64,000 nt of DNA from Sporolactobacillus shoreae (GCF_004684935.1 NZ_SRJD01000006.1:1-64000); one strand, 5' to 3'. Shown: positions 42,062 through 51,400, numbered from the stretch's first letter. Notes: generated from the sequence alone by a model not told the origin. Numbers and translations: made by a program.

Positions 42062-44257
42062 TTAAGAGAACTGACTAACCTGGGCAGGCTCTTCATGGGC
42101 TAAGGTGATGCCGAAGAAGAACATCTTATTACCCGATCCCCGGCCCTTCACAAACCCACGCATCTCCATCTTGGTGTTAAACGCACGCTGTTTCATTTGA
42201 AATTCGCTGTTCTCTTCTGCCCAGCGGATGTACGCCTTGTGCAATACACCGGCCAGCACTTTGGCCGAATCACTAACCACGCAACAATCTGCGATGAAGT
42301 TGTGAAGTAAATCCATCTCTTCCTTGTAGTCGGCTGTGGCCTTTCGCACTTCGTTAGGTGCCTTTAAGCCATCTTTCTGCCATTTCAGACAACCTTCAAT
42401 TGCCCAGTTCAGAATGCCCGGCAGCTCTTTTATCAGCTTGTCTGGTAGTTCTTTATCCACGTGTTCCGGACTGACCTTATGATCAAAAGGAATCAGCCGG
42501 ATGCGTCGCCAAATACCGTCGTCGCTGCCCCGAACAATGGGCTTGTAGTTGGTGGCGAAAAAAATCTTAAATTCCGGCGTATACTCAAAGAACTCTTTTC
42601 TTAAAAACCGTGCTGTGACCGCCTCGCCACCGGTTAGTTGTTTGACTAACGCTTCAGACAGCTTTTTGCCCTCTTCTGATTCAGTCGCTGAAACAAATCG
42701 TGCACCGTTCAGACGGGCAATATCATTATTGATGGCGTTGCCGGTGTCGGCCTTAAACGTAAATGTTTCCGAATTGGTCTGCATGGCGTAATCGCCCAGC
42801 ATGGCCTTAATAATATTAAGCAGCGTTGACTTCCCGTTATTGCCCTGGCCCCAAAGGAAGAAAATCACCTGTTCCCGCGTGTCACCGGTCAACGCGTACC
42901 CAATGGCGCGCTGCAGGAAATCAATCAAAGCCGTTTTCGGGGTTCCGTCTGCCGTGCATAAAATACTTTCTAAAAAAGCAATCCAGGTCGGGCATCGCGC
43001 CTGAGCGTCGTAACTGACATGGGTGTTCATTGTCATCAAGTAGCGCCGTTCCGGATTCAATAATTGCCCCGTGCGCAGATCCAATATGCCGTTCTGACAA
43101 TTAAGCAGAAAATGATCGGTGTTTAGCTGCCGTTGACTGATGGGCAGCATGGCCTCCGCACGGTGGATGCTGTTAAGAAAGACATTGCTTTTCTCGCTTG
43201 TCTTCGCCCATTTAAACAGCTCCTGCCGGCGCGTATCATCATGTAATTCCGAAGCTTCTTTATACATTGCCCGAAACGTGCTGAGGGCCACACGTTCGAT
43301 ACGTTTCATTTTGTCTTCAATCCACGTATGCCCGTCCCACAGTAACCAGGCTTCAAATTCGACGCAGTACCGCAAGTTTGGGCCGTTAAAATGCACCAAT
43401 CGCTCGGCATTACCGACTTCGGTCAGCTTAAAACTTTTGGTTGCTTCCTGATCCACAGCAGCAGTCTGTTTCTCTGGAGGCGATCCGGCATAGATTTTGC
43501 CGCTCGCCTGTTTATTCAGTGCACTGTCTATTGAGTGCGCGACTTCATCCGCCGGCAGTGCCGGGGAGAAAAAATAACGATTCATAAAGGTTGTGATCTG
43601 CCGAATCTGGTCGGCTGTATAACCAAGTTCCACCAGACGGCAAGCGTGCTTGTAAAGTGCATCATTGCGTCCGCCCTCAGTGATTGGCAACTCAAACGGC
43701 CGAGGCTGAGTGTTGACGCTGAATAGCCGGTAAAAATACACCGGTACTTCTGACAAAGGGTCTCTTTCGGTGCGCACCCAGGTTCTGTCCAGTGTTTGCA
43801 CTGAAGGCAAAACGATTTGTCCACGATCAGCGGTCCGATAATCACCGGCACAACCACAGGCCATGAAAAGCTTAGTGCCTTGCTTGCGGATGGCTGCGGC
43901 GCTGTCCTTAAAAATAAACTGACAGCCATGCGGCGTTCGGATCGCATGAAATTTCAGGCCTTCTTCAGTCAAGGCGTGAAGAACCAGTTCGCCCTCATCT
44001 TTGTCATCAATATCAATGACAACATATCCGGCAGGGATGACCATTCCGGTCCATCCCTGCTGTTCCAGCCATTTTTGAGCGGCTTCGGGGCTGAGCCCAG
44101 GCTTTTGATGATTCGACCAGTCGCGCATGCAGGGCCTTTTTGCGGCCTGATAACGCGCACTGGGAGTCGGGGCCTTGTTCTGTCGCCTGTACCCCATTAG
44201 GCGAATGATTTTAATTGACGTTTGCGGAAACATTTCCGCGAGATTAACTCTTTCCAC
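42062..44257 (-). CDS. Primase-polymerase / SF3 helicase (phage-plasmid P4 type)
   Basis: A 731-residue replication protein. The N-terminal primase-polymerase domain (about 10-190) contains VIPAGYVVIDIDDKDEG with the catalytic-type acidic pair. A D5_N-type region follows (about 370-450, LNCQNGILDLRTG), then an SF3 helicase with Walker A FLWGQGNNGKSTLLN (about 470). GTG 44257 start. It probably initiates autonomous replication of the excised element near the cruciform repeat immediately downstream. Confidence 0.9.
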   Translation of the reverse strand: MERVNLAEMFPQTSIKIIRLMGYRRQNKAPTPSARYQAAKRPCMRDWSNHQKPGLSPEAAQKWLEQQGWTGMVIPAGYVVIDIDDKDEGELVLHALTEEGLKFHAIRTPHGCQFIFKDSAAAIRKQGTKLFMACGCAGDYRTADRGQIVLPSVQTLDRTWVRTERDPLSEVPVYFYRLFSVNTQPRPFELPITEGGRNDALYKHACRLVELGYTADQIRQITTFMNRYFFSPALPADEVAHSIDSALNKQASGKIYAGSPPEKQTAAVDQEATKSFKLTEVGNAERLVHFNGPNLRYCVEFEAWLLWDGHTWIEDKMKRIERVALSTFRAMYKEASELHDDTRRQELFKWAKTSEKSNVFLNSIHRAEAMLPISQRQLNTDHFLLNCQNGILDLRTGQLLNPERRYLMTMNTHVSYDAQARCPTWIAFLESILCTADGTPKTALIDFLQRAIGYALTGDTREQVIFFLWGQGNNGKSTLLNIIKAMLGDYAMQTNSETFTFKADTGNAINNDIARLNGARFVSATESEEGKKLSEALVKQLTGGEAVTARFLRKEFFEYTPEFKIFFATNYKPIVRGSDDGIWRRIRLIPFDHKVSPEHVDKELPDKLIKELPGILNWAIEGCLKWQKDGLKAPNEVRKATADYKEEMDLLHNFIADCCVVSDSAKVLAGVLHKAYIRWAEENSEFQMKQRAFNTKMEMRGFVKGRGSGNKMFFFGITLAHEEPAQVSQFS

Positions 44258-44287
44258 GGGCCCTATTCCTTTCTCTATAAAAGTCTG

Positions 44288-44593
44288 TTAAAAGAAAAGA
44301 AGCAGGCATCGTTTCCGGGATGGAAACCGAAAAATGGCCTCTTGATCGAGCCGGGTCGGTGATATAATTACCGGATTGTATTGTAATAACGCATTCAGCA
44401 TTTTCTTAATCTGATCGCGTTCCTGCTCAGTAAAGGTTTCTGTTGCTGTTTCACACTTCTGTTTTGCTATCAAGCGATTAAGGGTTTCAACCGTCTCAGC
44501 CACTAGAGATTCTGCCGTCTTCAGATCATTGTCCACAATGGCAGTTTGAAAATGGCAGACCGTTTTGATTAAATGAGCTTTCAATTCATCCAT
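44288..44593 (-). CDS. Hypothetical protein (about 101 aa)
   Basis: ATG 44593 (three codons inside a TTG-initiated frame) has GGAG about ten bases upstream. The product is helical and acidic in its first half (MDELKAHLIKTVCHFQTA) with no recognised domain. Lies upstream of the primase gene in the same direction. Confidence 0.5.
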   Translation of the reverse strand: MDELKAHLIKTVCHFQTAIVDNDLKTAESLVAETVETLNRLIAKQKCETATETFTEQERDQIKKMLNALLQYNPVIISPTRLDQEAIFRFPSRKRCLLLFF

Positions 44594-44664
44594 GACTTTC
44601 AACTCCTCGCCTGGTAAATTTTTAAAGTGATAGACTACCTACAAATAGGCAAACCGATGGATCC

Positions 44665-44877
44665 TTAGTAATAGCTGTCATCTTTCCAGCTCATGTACGT
44701 ACGTTGAAAATACCGGTCGGCCAAATCTCGTTCATCACTGCCGTTCGTGCGATTGGCAGTACCTAACAGGTCGTGACAAAAATTCCCGAGGATTTCAGCA
44801 GGCGTGCAGTGATAAAGCTTGGCAAAAGCCTTTAGCTTCTCAAATTCATCACGATCAATGTCAACGGACAGCTTCAA
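44665..44877 (-). CDS. Small RHH-like protein (70 aa)
   Basis: TTG 44877 start behind AGGAGGG. The 70-residue product opens with a strand MKLSVDIDRDEFEKLKAFAK and continues with a helix, LYHCTPAEILGNFCHDLL, a pattern compatible with a ribbon-helix-helix or similar small DNA-binding fold. Part of the early operon downstream of xis. Confidence 0.5.
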   Translation of the reverse strand: MKLSVDIDRDEFEKLKAFAKLYHCTPAEILGNFCHDLLGTANRTNGSDERDLADRYFQRTYMSWKDDSYY

Positions 44878-44893
44878 CCCAATCCCTCCTAAT

Positions 44894-45031
44894 TTATCTG
44901 GCTTGTTTCATCTGATGGAAATACCGCGACTTCATCTTCAGGGCAAAACGGGCAGCTCCCTGGCAGTGTTTGGCCACCATTTGTGTTTGAAAATCTGCAA
45001 AGAAAAGGAAAAGCTCTTCAGGCGTTTTCAT
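44894..45031 (-). CDS. Small basic protein (45 aa)
   Basis: A 45-residue frame with ATG 45031 after AAAGGGGGTGAGAGGC. It overlaps the end of the excisionase gene by 14 bases. Sequence MKTPEELFLFFADFQTQMVA then a basic tail; no family recognised. The strong ribosome site and coupling support it. Confidence 0.55.
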   Translation of the reverse strand: MKTPEELFLFFADFQTQMVAKHCQGAARFALKMKSRYFHQMKQAR

Positions 45032-45248
45032 GCCTCTCACCCCCTTTCAGCTGTGTACCGTTATCTGACCTCATGTAGGCCTCTAGATCAGATCTCCAAA
45101 ATCTTATAAACCGACTACCAATACGTTTGTACGGTATTGCTTCCTGGCGAACGAGACTGTAAACATGACCTTTCTTCATACTTAAAAATTCTGCTGCTTC
45201 TTCCACTGTCAGCACTGATTTCCTATCTTTCGTTTTGCGACTTGGCAC
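45018..45248 (-). CDS. Excisionase-like helix-turn-helix protein
   Basis: A 76-residue MerR/Xis-type winged HTH: LTVEEAAEFLSMKKGHVYSL (about 13-32), then IPYKRIGSRFIRFWRSDLEA. This is the DNA-binding domain of ICE/phage excisionases. It is the second gene leftwards from the divergent control region and would promote excision with the integrase at 46643. Confidence 0.85.
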   Translation of the reverse strand: MPSRKTKDRKSVLTVEEAAEFLSMKKGHVYSLVRQEAIPYKRIGSRFIRFWRSDLEAYMRSDNGTQLKGGERHENA

Positions 45249-45317
45249 TGAATTCGCTTCCTTTCGATGATTGCTTATGCGGTTTACAATTAAGGCTAAA
45301 GCAATCTATATTTTTTA

Positions 45318-45533
45318 TTAATTCTTTAATTCTAAGAAGTTATCATCAAAAAAATATGAAGTGGGTAACTCAAGAACCTTGCATATTTTTTCATATTCGT
45401 CAGTTTTGATAGCTTGCTGGTTAGTCATCATTCTCGAAAATTTGGAGTCATCAATAGATGCCCGCTCAGCAATAAAGCTAAATTTCAAGCCTCTATTCTC
45501 AATATATTGGCGGATGCGATTATTGATCTTCAT
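45318..45533 (-). CDS. XRE-family regulator (short)
   Basis: ATG 45533 with GAGGTG eight bases upstream; 71 residues, essentially one Cro/C1 HTH domain (FIAERASIDDSKFSRMMTNQ). First gene of the leftward early operon, divergent from the ImmR-like repressor and sharing its operator region; probably acts like a Cro-type antirepressor or early regulator. Confidence 0.8.
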   Translation of the reverse strand: MKINNRIRQYIENRGLKFSFIAERASIDDSKFSRMMTNQQAIKTDEYEKICKVLELPTSYFFDDNFLELKN

Positions 45534-45550
45534 TTTTAACACCTCTTTTT

Positions 45551-45671
45551 TTCTTAGTAATTAAGAACTTCATGTGAATAATATACTTCTTAAAATCTAA
45601 GATGTCAACATATAATTCTAATTATCTAAGAATATTTTCTTTAATATTAGGAATCAGGATATAATCTAAGA
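45551..45671. promoter_or_regulatory. Divergent operator region with TTCTTAG/ATCTAAGA boxes
   Basis: The intergenic gap between the two XRE regulators contains repeated half-sites: TTCTTAG (45551-45557), TTAAGAA (45561-45567), TTCTTAA (45587-45593), ATCTAAGA (45595-45602, 45624-45631 and 45664-45671). Several pair as inverted repeats. This is the expected place for ImmR-like repressor binding and for divergent promoters. Confidence 0.7.
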
Positions 45672-45686
45672 AACGAGGTGAAACGA

Positions 45687-46118
45687 ATGTCTGTTCTATC
45701 AGAACGGCTGAAAGAAGCAAGAGAATGGAGCAATCTTAAACAAACACAAGTAAAAGAAAGAACGGGAATAAATAATAAAACCTTAAGCGGTTATGAGAAT
45801 GGGGTAAGTGTACCCGATCCGGATACTCTATCCAGGCTTGCCGATCTATATGATGTATCTGTTGACTATCTTTATGGTCGCACTGACAAAAAACATTATC
45901 ATGAATTCACTGAAAAAGATGAAAAAGATGTAGCCAAGCGTCTTGAAAAGGTAAAAAAGGATCTTGAAGATGCTGGAGATGGGGATGGATACATGCTACT
46001 CGGTGAGCCAATTAGTGAAGAAGCTAAGCAGTCGATCATCGAAGCGATGGAGTTTGCAATTCGGCAATCAAAAAGAATTAATAAAAAATACACTCCAAAG
46101 AAGTATCGCAAGGAGTGA
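45687..46118 (+). CDS. ImmR-like element repressor
   Basis: ATG 45687 is preceded by GAGG eight bases upstream; the GTG at 45678 overlaps that site. 143 residues: an N-terminal XRE HTH (about 4-60, LKQTQVKERTGINNKTLSGY) and a helical C-terminal region. It overlaps the metalloprotease gene by only the stop region. Gene order integrase-immA-immR-divergent HTH-xis is that of ICEBs1, where ImmR maintains the integrated state. Confidence 0.85.
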   Translation: MSVLSERLKEAREWSNLKQTQVKERTGINNKTLSGYENGVSVPDPDTLSRLADLYDVSVDYLYGRTDKKHYHEFTEKDEKDVAKRLEKVKKDLEDAGDGDGYMLLGEPISEEAKQSIIEAMEFAIRQSKRINKKYTPKKYRKE

Positions 46119-46123
46119 TTCTA

Positions 46124-46546
46124 TTGAGTAGCCGAATAGACCAAATTGTTGCCGCTCATATCAAGAGATTTAAAACGAACGATCCTTTTAAAATTGCTGC
46201 GGCAAATAACATAATGGTGAAATTTTGGACTTTCAGTAACAACGAAGTTTTCGGCATCTACCGATATGAGCGCCGAAATCGTTTCGTATTTATCAACCGC
46301 AATCTTCCGATAAGCCAACAAATATTCACATGTGGCCATGAAGTTTTTCATGCGCTCTACCATACAAGAATGAATACACTGTTTTTAAGTAAAAATACCT
46401 TGTACCCTGTCGGTAGGTTTGAGCGTGAAGCCAGTGAATACTCCACGAAGTTGCTGCTTTATGGAATCTCAAAAAATAGTGATATGACCAAGGAGAGTGT
46501 TTGCAAAGAATACGGCATTCCTTATGAAATGCAACAATACATGTAA
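46124..46546 (+). CDS. ImmA-like metalloprotease
   Basis: TTG 46124 is eight bases behind AAGGAG; the in-frame GTG at 46115 overlaps that site. 140 residues with the zinc-protease motif CGHEVFHALYH (about 75) typical of ImmA/IrrE. In ICEBs1 ImmA cleaves ImmR upon SOS or cell-cell signals and so releases excision and transfer genes; the adjacent repressor gene supports the same role here. Confidence 0.88.
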   Translation: MSSRIDQIVAAHIKRFKTNDPFKIAAANNIMVKFWTFSNNEVFGIYRYERRNRFVFINRNLPISQQIFTCGHEVFHALYHTRMNTLFLSKNTLYPVGRFEREASEYSTKLLLYGISKNSDMTKESVCKEYGIPYEMQQYM

Positions 46547-46642
46547 ATGCCTGTACCCCAAGAACTGGATACTTGTTTATTAATCCGGTATTTTAATTAT
46601 CAAAATGCAGAACATACGTTCTTTCAGAGAGGATGATCTTAA

Positions 46643-47932
46643 ATGCAATGCGAAGCTCAATGGCTGAGTAAAGGCACTTATAAACTTATTATTTCACTCG
46701 GCAATGATGGTTCCGGACGTTATCCACGAAAAACCAAACAAATAGAGGGTATAAAAAATAAAGGACAACTTGAAGAGGCGAAAGCTGGTTTCATCTACGA
46801 AGTTTCTCATGGATTAATTGATGATCAAGGAGCGATGCTCTTTCGCGATCTCGTTAAAGATTGGTACACGAATCATCTTAATGATAAGTCACCAAGAACG
46901 ATTGAAGGCTATGAGTCTAACTTACGCTTGCGAATCATTCCGACCTTTGGATTGATGCGCACTGACAAAATCGAAAAATATCACATCCGGCGATTTTTTG
47001 ATAAGCTGCAGCAACCTGACTGCGAATTTAACAGCATTTTAATGAATCCGGATATCAAATCCAAAGATCGGACGGGTGATTATTTTACTTCGACAGATCA
47101 AAATGACTTTATTATAAAAAAGCAAAAATATAATTTGTCTGCAAAATCAATTGACAATCACAAGATTTGTATGAATAGTATCTTTTCATATGCAGTTTAT
47201 AAAGGCTGGCGCAAAGACAGTCCTATGAAGGGTGTTAAAACACCAAAAATCAAGAAGATGCGGCCTGAAATTTACGACCGTAAAGACCTTGCGGCACTCT
47301 TTCAGGTCCTTGAGAGCGAGCCGCTATTGTGGAGAACTATCGTATGGTTTGCAATTGGTACGGGCGCGCGTGAAGGAGAAATTGCGGGCTTTGATCGACG
47401 ATACATGAATCTTGATAAGGGCCTTGCCCTTATCTGTCAGGCAGCCATACGCGTGAAAAAACAAGGTGTAAAGATAAAATCAACAAAAAGTGGAAATGAA
47501 CGCATAAATAATCTGCCATCCTTTGTGATCCAGTTGCTCGAGCTGTATGATGCAGCACATGAAGCGGACAAAGATGCAGCAGGCGATACCTGGATAAAAG
47601 AATGGAAAGGAGAGCCGTGTGACTTTCTTTTCACTCCAGACGGCTCCTTTGGCCGTCCAATGCGTCCTGAAAGCATCTCACAATGGTGGCGCCGGTTCTT
47701 GAAAAGAAAAAATTTAAAACATATCAAATTTCACGCGCTGCGGCATACCTCCGTTTCCCTGCTGATTGATGAGGGCGACAGCATGAAGGCCATCAGCGAG
47801 CGCGTAGGGCACGCAAAGATTGACACGACGATGGACATCTACGGTCAACTTTTCGAGACCGGTAATGAGCGATCAGCACGGCTGCTCGACAAAGCCATCA
47901 GCGAAATCAAAAAGGTCCCGATTAAAAAATAA
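46643..47932 (+). CDS. int: Tyrosine recombinase (ICE integrase)
   Basis: A 429-residue integrase: N-terminal arm-binding region (about 1-60), core-binding SAM-like domain (about 65-200), and catalytic domain with Arg in GTGAREGEIAG, HALRHTS (about 372), GHAKIDTT and the nucleophile in MDIYGQL (about 404). An insertion of polar sequence at about 130-160 is unusual. It points at and ends 101 bases from the 3' end of tRNA-Arg(CCU), which is its probable target. Confidence 0.93.
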   Translation: MQCEAQWLSKGTYKLIISLGNDGSGRYPRKTKQIEGIKNKGQLEEAKAGFIYEVSHGLIDDQGAMLFRDLVKDWYTNHLNDKSPRTIEGYESNLRLRIIPTFGLMRTDKIEKYHIRRFFDKLQQPDCEFNSILMNPDIKSKDRTGDYFTSTDQNDFIIKKQKYNLSAKSIDNHKICMNSIFSYAVYKGWRKDSPMKGVKTPKIKKMRPEIYDRKDLAALFQVLESEPLLWRTIVWFAIGTGAREGEIAGFDRRYMNLDKGLALICQAAIRVKKQGVKIKSTKSGNERINNLPSFVIQLLELYDAAHEADKDAAGDTWIKEWKGEPCDFLFTPDGSFGRPMRPESISQWWRRFLKRKNLKHIKFHALRHTSVSLLIDEGDSMKAISERVGHAKIDTTMDIYGQLFETGNERSARLLDKAISEIKKVPIKK

Positions 47933-48019
47933 AAATGACCATTTTTGCACCCGATTTGCACTTGACGCTTTTGCTGCTATCTAACCCACAACCAACACCG
48001 CTGATTTTTCCTATTATAT

Positions 48020-48075
48020 CAATGTTTTTCTAATGGCCCTGGGGGGAATCGAACCCTCGACGCACGGTTTAGGAA
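48020..48075. other. Probable ICE attachment site at the tRNA-Arg 3' end
   Basis: The integrase gene abuts the 3' end of an intact tRNA gene, and gene content switches here from element to chromosome. The core should be the 3' part of the tRNA (T-arm and acceptor, about 48034-48062). The partner copy is not in the window, so its length cannot be set. Confidence 0.6.
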
Positions 48076-48106
48076 ACCGACGCTCTATCCACTGAGCTAC
48101 AGAGCC
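48034..48106 (-). tRNA. tRNA-Arg (anticodon CCU)
   Basis: A 73-base cloverleaf on the minus strand: acceptor GGCTCTG/CAGGGCC, D-arm GCTC/GAGC, anticodon loop TTCCTAA giving CCU, T-loop TTCGATT. The T-stem has one A-C mismatch and the base of the anticodon stem one T-T. CCA is not encoded. It is the probable integration target of the element. Confidence 0.93.
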
Positions 48107-48243
48107 AAAATCTTCAGCCGCTTTTTAGGCGACAATAAGTATTATACAAAAAAAACGACCCTTTGAACAGGGGAGCAGCCGGTTCATCTATAATACACCC
48201 AACAAAAAAACAAACAGCGCTGCAACAAGGCTGAATCGGCACA

Positions 48244-48278
48244 AATAAAAAGCAGCCCTTGTTTAGAGAGGACTGCTT
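48244..48278 (-). terminator. Terminator of the cold-shock gene
   Basis: Minus-strand stem AGCAGTCCT / AGGGCTGCT (one G-T pair) followed by TTTTT, 27 bases past the csp stop. Confidence 0.75.
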
Positions 48279-48304
48279 CCGCATCAACGGCTATGGCCGA
48301 AGAA

Positions 48305-48508
48305 TCACAGCTTCGTAACGTTTGCTGCCTGAGGTCCGCGGTTGCCTTCGACAATGTCGAAGCTAACTTCCTGACCCTCTTCAAGCGTCTTGAAACCGTC
48401 ACCTTCGATTGCAGAATAGTGTACGAATACATCATTTCCGCCGTCGACTTCAATGAAACCGTAGCCTTTTTCTGCGTTAAACCACTTTACTTTACCACTC
48501 TGAGCCAT
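48305..48508 (-). CDS. Cold-shock protein (CspA/CspB family)
   Basis: A 67-residue single cold-shock domain with RNP1 (KGYGFIEV) and RNP2 (DVFVHYSAI) motifs; full length for the family. It binds single-stranded RNA and DNA as an RNA chaperone. A GGGAGG site precedes ATG 48508. A long structured 5' leader and a canonical promoter lie upstream, as in cold-induced csp genes. Confidence 0.97.
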   Translation of the reverse strand: MAQSGKVKWFNAEKGYGFIEVDGGNDVFVHYSAIEGDGFKTLEEGQEVSFDIVEGNRGPQAANVTKL

Positions 48509-48718
48509 AGTATAGCTGCCTCCCTAAAACCTTGCGCTGCCCGCGCTTGAAATAATACCATTCACCATCTAACAGTTGAATCAGAACATAAAAAGCAAAC
48601 CCTTCCAGAAGTAAAAACTACTACACTTCAGGGAAGGGTCTTCATTCTTACATCCGAATCATATATTAAGTAGTAAAATGGTTTATTACAATATAGCACA
48701 CTGAAGTATTTGTGTCAA
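48509..48718 (-). promoter_or_regulatory. csp promoter and structured 5' leader
   Basis: Promoter TTGACA (48713-48718), 17 bases, TATATT (48690-48695) on the minus strand. The transcript would have a leader of about 175 bases with a strong hairpin (ACCCTTCC ... GGAAGGGT around 48599-48638), typical of thermosensing csp leaders. No gene was found from 48719 to 48931. Confidence 0.75.
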
Positions 48719-48931
48719 ACTTTCCGCAATTTTTGTAAACGGATACGTTATTGTTCTGACAGCATTCTTATCTCCAAGAGCCGGGTCTGCAGTCCGTCTT
48801 TAAGATCCTTCCTGCCCTTTTCAAACGCATGATCCCATGATAGACTTGAAACAATATACATGTTCTTATTTTCGGCCGTCTGAATTATGAGTAACGGCTA
48901 TTTTTATTTTAGAAGGGCGATTGATTACACG

Positions 48932-49588
48932 ATGAATGACAGCCAGAAATCCTCAAAACGTCTGATTACTATCGCGGGCATGGTCGGTATCGGCAAAACG
49001 ACCTTCACAAAATCGCTGGCCGAGCGTCTCCATTATCGGACTTCTCTTGAAAAAGTCAGCGGCAATCCCTATCTCGAGTCCTTTTATAAGGATTTCAGCC
49101 GCTGGGTTTTCCATCTGCAAATTTATTTTCTCGGTGAACGTTTCAAAGAAACCAAAATCATTGACGCCTCACCGGACGGATTCGTCCAGGATCGCTCGAT
49201 TTATGAAGATACAGGCATCTTTGCCCGGATGCATTATGAAAAGGGGACAATGTCCGAAGCAGATTACCGGACCTATACCAGTCTGTTCGACGCTATGGTG
49301 ATGACCCCCTATTTTCATCATCCCGATCTGCTGATCTATCTTCACGGATCGCTGGACGCCACAATCCGCCGCATTAACCGCCGGGGACGTAATATGGAAA
49401 AAGAAACCCCTGTCACTTACTGGGAAGAGATGCATGACCGTTATGAACGATGGATCAGCCAATTTAACGCTTGCCCTGTATTGAAAGTTAATATAGATGA
49501 CTATGATCTGCTGGACGACCCGAACTCTCTTGAACGGCTCATTCCTCTCATTGAGGATAAGCTGTCCGACAAAGTGGAGATCCGATAA
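48932..49588 (+). CDS. Deoxynucleoside kinase (dGK/dCK/dAK family)
   Basis: Phosphorylates deoxynucleosides in salvage. Start placed at ATG 48932 (MNDSQKSSKRLITIAGMVGI); an upstream ATG at 48887 has no ribosome site. 218 residues with P-loop AGMVGIGKTTFT (about 15), DRSIYEDTGIFA (about 88) and the lid RRINRRGRNMEKE (about 150). B. subtilis carries dck and dgk beside serS in the same region, matching this position; which base it prefers cannot be told. Confidence 0.88.
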   Translation: MNDSQKSSKRLITIAGMVGIGKTTFTKSLAERLHYRTSLEKVSGNPYLESFYKDFSRWVFHLQIYFLGERFKETKIIDASPDGFVQDRSIYEDTGIFARMHYEKGTMSEADYRTYTSLFDAMVMTPYFHHPDLLIYLHGSLDATIRRINRRGRNMEKETPVTYWEEMHDRYERWISQFNACPVLKVNIDDYDLLDDPNSLERLIPLIEDKLSDKVEIR

Positions 49589-49640
49589 ATAAATCAGCCG
49601 TACGGTGCAAAAGCTTCTGTACCGTACGGCTGATTTATTT
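49586..49640. terminator. Bidirectional terminator between convergent genes
   Basis: A near-perfect inverted repeat of about 20 bases (AAATAAATCAGCCGTACGGT and its complement) around a 12-base loop, with A/T runs on both sides, between the kinase and the 49-residue gene. Confidence 0.88.
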
Positions 49641-49790
49641 TTACTCATTTTTCCGGTTTGTTTCTTTCTGATCAGGCTTTTCTTTCCCCTCTTCTTGTTT
49701 TTCAGGTTTAACAGGATTCAGCGTAATACCCATATCTTCAATCATGCGGGTCAGCCTAGCTTCGGTATCAACCTTCTGGTGAAAAGGCAT
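49641..49790 (-). CDS. Small charged protein (49 aa)
   Basis: ATG 49790 has GAGGAGGG about seven bases upstream; the 49-residue product begins MPFHQKVDTEARLTRMIEDM and ends in a Lys/Glu-rich tail. No family recognised. It lies 41 bases after serS in the same direction and shares the bidirectional terminator. Confidence 0.6.
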   Translation of the reverse strand: MPFHQKVDTEARLTRMIEDMGITLNPVKPEKQEEGKEKPDQKETNRKNE

Positions 49791-49831
49791 GGCATTTCCC
49801 TCCTCAGAAAAAGTTATAACTGCGGCAGTTT

Positions 49832-51118
49832 TTATTCTGCCGGTGTAATCTTGTCATGATTTCTCATATACGGACGGAGCGCTTCGGGGATGACGACGCT
49901 GCCGTCTTCCTGCTGGTAGTTCTCCAAAATCGCAGCGACCGTGCGTCCGACGGCAAGGCCCGATCCATTCAGTGTATGAACGTATTCCGGCTTCGCTTTT
50001 GGCGTGCGCCTGAAACGGATATTGGCGCGCCGTGCCTGGAAGTCTTCAAAATTGCTGCACGAGGAAATCTCGCGGTACGTGTTCTGGCTTGGGATCCAGA
50101 CTTCAAGGTCATATTTCTTAGCCGCGGTGAATCCGAGATCCCCCGTACAAATGCTGACGACCCGGTAAGGAAGATTGAGCAACCGCAGTACTTCTTCAGC
50201 GTGACCCGTCAGTTTTTCCAATTCATCGTACGAATCTTCAGGCTTGACGAAGCGGACAAGTTCCACTTTATTAAATTGATGCTGGCGAATGATGCCGCGG
50301 GTGTCGCGGCCGGCAGACCCGGCTTCAGAACGGAAGCAGGCGCTGTACGCCGCGTAAGCAATTGGAAGCTGGTCTCCACTGAGAATTTCATCACGATAAT
50401 AATTCGTTACCGGTACCTCAGCTGTAGGGATCAGGAAGTAATCCCGGTCATCGGCAATTTTAAAAGCATCTTCCTCAAACTTCGGCAACTGGCCTGTCCC
50501 TGTCATACTGTCTCGATTGACCATGTAAGGCGGCATAATAGTGGTATAGCCATGCTTTTCCTCATGGAGATCAAGCATGAAACTGATCAGGGCACGTTCC
50601 AGACGAACACCGAGTCCTTTGTAAAAGACAAAGCGGCTTCCGGTGACTTTGGCTGCCCGTTCGAAATCCAGAATATCCAGATTTGTCGCAATGTCCCAGT
50701 GCGGTTTCGGCTCATCGTCAAATTTTTTCGGTTCGCCCCAGAAACGGATCGGTTTATTATCATTTTCATCCGCACCGACCGGGACGCTCTCGTGAGGAAT
50801 ATTAGGGATTGACAACATCACCTGGCGCAGCTCATCCTCAATCTGATTCAGCTCGCCATCAAGTGTCTTAATGTTCGCGCTGACCTCGCGCATGGATTCG
50901 ATCAAGTCCTGAGCATCCTCTTTTGCGCGCTTCTTTGCCGCCACGTTTGCCGAGACTTCATTTCGTTTCGCTTTCAGGACTTCGGTTTGACTGATCAGCC
51001 CGCGCCTTTTTTCATCAAGTTCCGGAAACCTTTTAAAATCGCTGAGATCTTCACCCCTTTTATTCAGTTTTCCCTTGATTTCATCATAATGATCCCGCAA
51101 AAATTTCATGTCAAGCAT
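49832..51118 (-). CDS. serS: Seryl-tRNA synthetase
   Basis: Charges tRNA-Ser. Start ATG 51118 has GGAGG upstream, giving the normal 428 residues; the longer frame has no support. Coiled-coil arm at about 25-100 for tRNA binding; class II motifs 2 ([20 protein letters not shown]) and 3 ([20 protein letters not shown]) are intact. Preceded by a T-box leader that would sense uncharged tRNA-Ser. Confidence 0.97.
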   Translation of the reverse strand: MLDMKFLRDHYDEIKGKLNKRGEDLSDFKRFPELDEKRRGLISQTEVLKAKRNEVSANVAAKKRAKEDAQDLIESMREVSANIKTLDGELNQIEDELRQVMLSIPNIPHESVPVGADENDNKPIRFWGEPKKFDDEPKPHWDIATNLDILDFERAAKVTGSRFVFYKGLGVRLERALISFMLDLHEEKHGYTTIMPPYMVNRDSMTGTGQLPKFEEDAFKIADDRDYFLIPTAEVPVTNYYRDEILSGDQLPIAYAAYSACFRSEAGSAGRDTRGIIRQHQFNKVELVRFVKPEDSYDELEKLTGHAEEVLRLLNLPYRVVSICTGDLGFTAAKKYDLEVWIPSQNTYREISSCSNFEDFQARRANIRFRRTPKAKPEYVHTLNGSGLAVGRTVAAILENYQQEDGSVVIPEALRPYMRNHDKITPAE

Positions 51119-51149
51119 AATCATTGCCTCCAAATATCTCATAAATAAA

Positions 51150-51400
51150 TAAAATCCCGTCCCTGAAAATAAGGGACGGGATTTAACCCGCGTTGCCACC
51201 CAAATTGCCGAAGATCCTTACAGAATCTGCCCGGCCGCTTTGCCATTGATAACGGATTTGATCCGTCTATGTCCGGAACCTGTCCGGTTTTTCTCTCAGG
51301 AATGGATTCACCGTATGTCCCTCACCGCTTCCCACCTGCCGCGGCTCTCTGCACAGAGACTTTACGACTACTGTTTTCCATCATCGAACCTACTATTCAT
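51150..51400 (-). promoter_or_regulatory. T-box leader controlling serS
   Basis: The minus-strand leader has the T-box core AATTTGGGTGGCAACGCGGG (about 51191-51210), an AG-rich stem I region (AGTCTCTGTGCAGAGAGC), and a strong terminator (AATCCCGTCCC / GGGACGGGATT then TTTT, 51152-51183) just before serS. Uncharged tRNA-Ser pairing with the core would favour antitermination. A weak promoter (TTGACC at 51440-51445, GATTAT 17 bases on) overlaps the pdxT end. Confidence 0.92.

Noticed and set aside
48748-48861. Minus-strand frame of 37 codons beginning MYIVSSLSWD
   Set aside because: Composition is protein-like but there is no ribosome site; it could be a gene remnant. Not enough support to list.
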